This document shows positions 61,896 to 64,000 of a DNA stretch of 64,000 nucleotides, in pieces. The stretch comes from Myxococcales bacterium (GTDB lineage: Bacteria > Myxococcota_A > Polyangia > Palsa-1104 > JAEUJZ01): the NCBI GenBank assembly GCA_016794465.1, contig JAEUKA010000051.1, positions 1 to 64,000 on the forward strand. Direction: 5' to 3'. The position numbers and the translations under genes are program-made. Under the pieces are notes generated by a model that was not told where the DNA came from, searched no databases, and saw nothing but the letters and a program-made list of their open reading frames with translations. Numbering within the stretch: the first letter of the stretch is position 1; each line of letters starts with the position of its first letter.

Positions 61896-64000
61896 ACAGC
61901 GAGGCGTGACGACGACGGCGCAGCAGCAGCGTGCCTGCTCCAAGGAGCATCACGATCAGCGTCCCGGCTGGCGTTGCGCCGTGACCGCTCGCCTGGCAGC
62001 CCGTCATTTCCGGCGGCTTCTCTTTGAGCATCGGCAGTCCCGTGCCATCGAGGTTGATGCTGCCGACCGCGAGGCCTTCCTTGGTCTTGATGGTCATCAC
62101 CGTGGTGCGCGGACCGGGGGCGGTCGGCTTGAAGGTGATGTTCAGCGTGACCAGGCCCTCGTCCGTCGGGGTACCAGCCGGTAGCGTGCCCATCGCCGGG
62201 TCAACCAGCCAGTCGTCCTGGTTTTCGGAGAAGCCGGTGACGAAGTCGATGTCCGCCGAGTCAGAGTTGCGGCACACCACCTTGATCTCCGTGCTCTCGC
62301 CCATTCGCACCATGCCGACGTTCTTGTCGTCCGGCGAGCAGCTGATGGTGAGGAGCTTGCCCGTGCCCTCAAGCTTGACCTGCGTCGGCGCCATCAGGCC
62401 TGCTGCGTTCACCACCAGGATGGCGCTGCGGGTGCCGTTACCGGTCGGCTTGAAGGACACCTTGAACGGCGCGCTCTGGCCTGGGCCAATGATGACCGAG
62501 CGGTCGCCGTTGATGACGTAGTCGCTGCTGGCAGTGCCGCTCACGCTCAGGTCAAGCCCGGTGAGTGGCGCGGCGCCGGTGTTGGTCACGTTCACCGTCT
62601 GTTCCGCCGAGCGCAGGCCGATGATCGTCAGCGGGAAGGTGATCATCATCGGGTCGACCTTGAGGTCAGCCTGGACGCCAGTGACCGACAGCGGGATGCG
62701 CAGGTTCCCCATCTTGACGTTGTCGTTCACGATCATGCTGATCTCGCCGCTCTGCTGCACCGCAGTGACCGGACCGGCCTGCACGTCGAGAACGACTGCC
62801 GGATCGCCCTTCTTGAGGATCTTGCCCTCAGTCGGGAAGCCGGACACCTTGAACGCGCCCATCGCCGGGGTCAGCAGGCTCTTGCCGAACACCAGATCCT
62901 GATCGCCTTCGTTGGTGATCTCGATCTTCTTCGACATCGAGGTGGTCTTGATGTAGACCGCGCCAAAGTCGAGGTTGCCGGGGGTCACAACCACCTTCGG
63001 GCCGGTGGCAGTGCCGGTGAGCGGAACCTTGGCAACGTGGCCGGGCTTGAAGTCGGTGGCGATCTCCAGGCTTGCGGTCTGCGCGCCGATGTCGACCGGG
63101 CAGAACTGGACCGGAACCACGAACGTGCCGCCGCTGCCGGGCACGGTGCGGGTGGCCGGGGCGCTGTGCTTGAACGAAGAAGCATTGGTGCCAGTAAAGC
63201 CGAGGCTGAGGATCTTGAGCGTGTCGGTGCCGGTGTTCTTGATCGTCACGTACTGCGCCGGCGAGCACGAGCCGGTCTGCTGCTTGACCGTGAAGTCAAT
63301 CTTGTCGACGGACATCTCGAAGTTGGCGACCGTGCCACGGCACGAAACGGCAACCTCGACCGAGGGCTTCACGGGATCGTTGCTGGTGATGCTGAGCTTG
63401 GCCTGCCGCAGCGCCTGCACCGTCGGCTTGCACTGCACCTTGATGTCCGCGCTGCTGGCGGTCAGGACCTTGAACGGCGTCATCGCCGAGGCCATCGTCA
63501 CCACCGAAAAGTCACTGGCGTCGGTCCCCGTGAAGGTCAGGTTGGTGATGCTCAGGTCGGCTTGGCCGGTGTTCTGAATCGGAATGCCCTGCTCGGCGCC
63601 CGTCGCGCCCACTCGCACTGGCGAGAGCACCAGCGAAACCGGTACCACGATCTGTGGCTTGCCGTAGGAAGCGCGCACGGACACCACGCCGCTGTAGTTG
63701 ACGCCGCTGATGGCGTAGGAAACGCGGACGTTGGTGACATAAGCCTTCTCGAGGGTGGGCTTGAACTTGACGTCGAAGTCGACGCCCGCGCCCGAGGCCA
63801 GACCAGTCGCCATCGGGACGTTTTCGAGTGCGAAGTTGACCCCGTCATCGATCGAGGCGCCCTTGAAGTCGAGGTAGCCGCCGCCCGTGTTGGTGACCGA
63901 CACCTTCACATTCGATGCGGTGGAGCCAACCGGAATGCCGCCAAAGTCGATCTGAGCCGGCTGAGCGTCATAGCGTGGCCCAAGGCCCTTGACGACCAGC
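61894..64000 (-). CDS. Choice-of-anchor-D surface protein, partial (5' end beyond the window)
   Basis: The frame is open from 64000 to the stop at 61894 (about 700 codons); the apparent start at 63909 is internal because residues such as DFGGIPVGSTASN continue the same repeat upstream. It consists of at least six ~100-residue beta-sandwich repeats with recurring IDFG/LDFG, NTG and DFSV-type motifs (HYDIN/ASPM/choice-of-anchor-D type). The C-terminus has a Cys (GCQASGHG), a hydrophobic helix (TLIVMLLGAGTLLLR) and RRRRHAS, a MYXO-CTERM-type sorting signal. It is an exported cell-surface protein, possibly adhesive. Confidence 0.9.
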   Translation of the reverse strand, partial: LVVKGLGPRYDAQPAQIDFGGIPVGSTASNVKVSVTNTGGGYLDFKGASIDDGVNFALENVPMATGLASGAGVDFDVKFKPTLEKAYVTNVRVSYAISGVNYSGVVSVRASYGKPQIVVPVSLVLSPVRVGATGAEQGIPIQNTGQADLSITNLTFTGTDASDFSVVTMASAMTPFKVLTASSADIKVQCKPTVQALRQAKLSITSNDPVKPSVEVAVSCRGTVANFEMSVDKIDFTVKQQTGSCSPAQYVTIKNTGTDTLKILSLGFTGTNASSFKHSAPATRTVPGSGGTFVVPVQFCPVDIGAQTASLEIATDFKPGHVAKVPLTGTATGPKVVVTPGNLDFGAVYIKTTSMSKKIEITNEGDQDLVFGKSLLTPAMGAFKVSGFPTEGKILKKGDPAVVLDVQAGPVTAVQQSGEISMIVNDNVKMGNLRIPLSVTGVQADLKVDPMMITFPLTIIGLRSAEQTVNVTNTGAAPLTGLDLSVSGTASSDYVINGDRSVIIGPGQSAPFKVSFKPTGNGTRSAILVVNAAGLMAPTQVKLEGTGKLLTISCSPDDKNVGMVRMGESTEIKVVCRNSDSADIDFVTGFSENQDDWLVDPAMGTLPAGTPTDEGLVTLNITFKPTAPGPRTTVMTIKTKEGLAVGSINLDGTGLPMLKEKPPEMTGCQASGHGATPAGTLIVMLLGAGTLLLRRRRHASL

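Overview
This 64 kb chromosomal window is GC-rich (clearly above 60 % by eye), densely coded, and almost certainly from a member of the Myxococcota (former Deltaproteobacteria, order not resolvable here). The evidence is two secreted proteins ending in MYXO-CTERM-like tails (Cys/small-residue motif, hydrophobic helix, Arg cluster), a TonB/AgmX-PglI-type small lipoprotein, a eukaryote-like Ser/Thr kinase plus the relic of a second one, FHA-TPR and Ala/Pro-rich TPR membrane proteins, and an aspzincin (M35) peptidase. No rRNA or tRNA gene was recognised. There is no prophage, CRISPR or secondary-metabolite cluster. A lone tyrosine recombinase is the only mobility gene. || Layout. 1-500 is a tandem-repeat array abutting the stop codon of a giant exported protein (502-4152, -). 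4.3-6.7 kb is a tight operon: coaD, a class I aminotransferase and a GLYK-like kinase. It meets glpD tail to tail, followed by a HelD-like helicase. 11-17.7 kb holds inorganic pyrophosphatase, a von Willebrand A cell-surface protein, a ThrRS lacking the TGS domain and a 7TM hybrid histidine kinase. 17.7-19.2 kb has a kinase relic and the recombinase. 19.2-25.3 kb carries a DUF2505-like protein, a Pro/Glu/Ala-repeat protein, glmS, a CBS-pair protein, a family 4 uracil-DNA glycosylase and two small unknowns. 25.3-28.1 kb is a Lon-like protease whose ATPase part seems to have lost its P-loop. A YciO-like gene and a lipid kinase follow. || 38.7 to 29.9 kb is a long minus-strand run. It encodes a fusion of a cyclic-nucleotide-binding-like fold, ferredoxin clusters and a putative bis-haem membrane domain; a TPR membrane protein; a zinc-ribbon protein; rpe; a ribbon-helix-helix protein; a Ser/Thr kinase; and a DUF3108 protein. 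ruvB and an unknown gene lie on the plus strand. 41.8-46.5 kb encodes an amine oxidase, an M35 metallopeptidase, a Cys-rich lipoprotein and a TPR envelope protein. 50.4-46.6 kb is a three-gene unit: a degenerate SF2 helicase-like domain, gshA and rtcB. This is the best candidate here for an undescribed functional unit (RNA repair linked to thiol status). 50.5-61.8 kb carries a glycosyltransferase, an AgmX/PglI-like lipoprotein, xseB, an FHA-TPR protein, an amino-acid permease, queA-tgt (queuosine), kamA and a methyltransferase. The window ends inside a choice-of-anchor-D surface protein. || A recurring feature is short tandem repeats with a 41-43 bp period (about four helical turns). They lie directly 3' of coding genes at four places: 1-500, 41633-41805, 44442-44512 and 58690-59236. 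The copies are related within a site and weakly between sites. A separate 20 bp perfect inverted repeat sits between ruvB and the next gene. All functional calls come from reading the translations. No database search was run.
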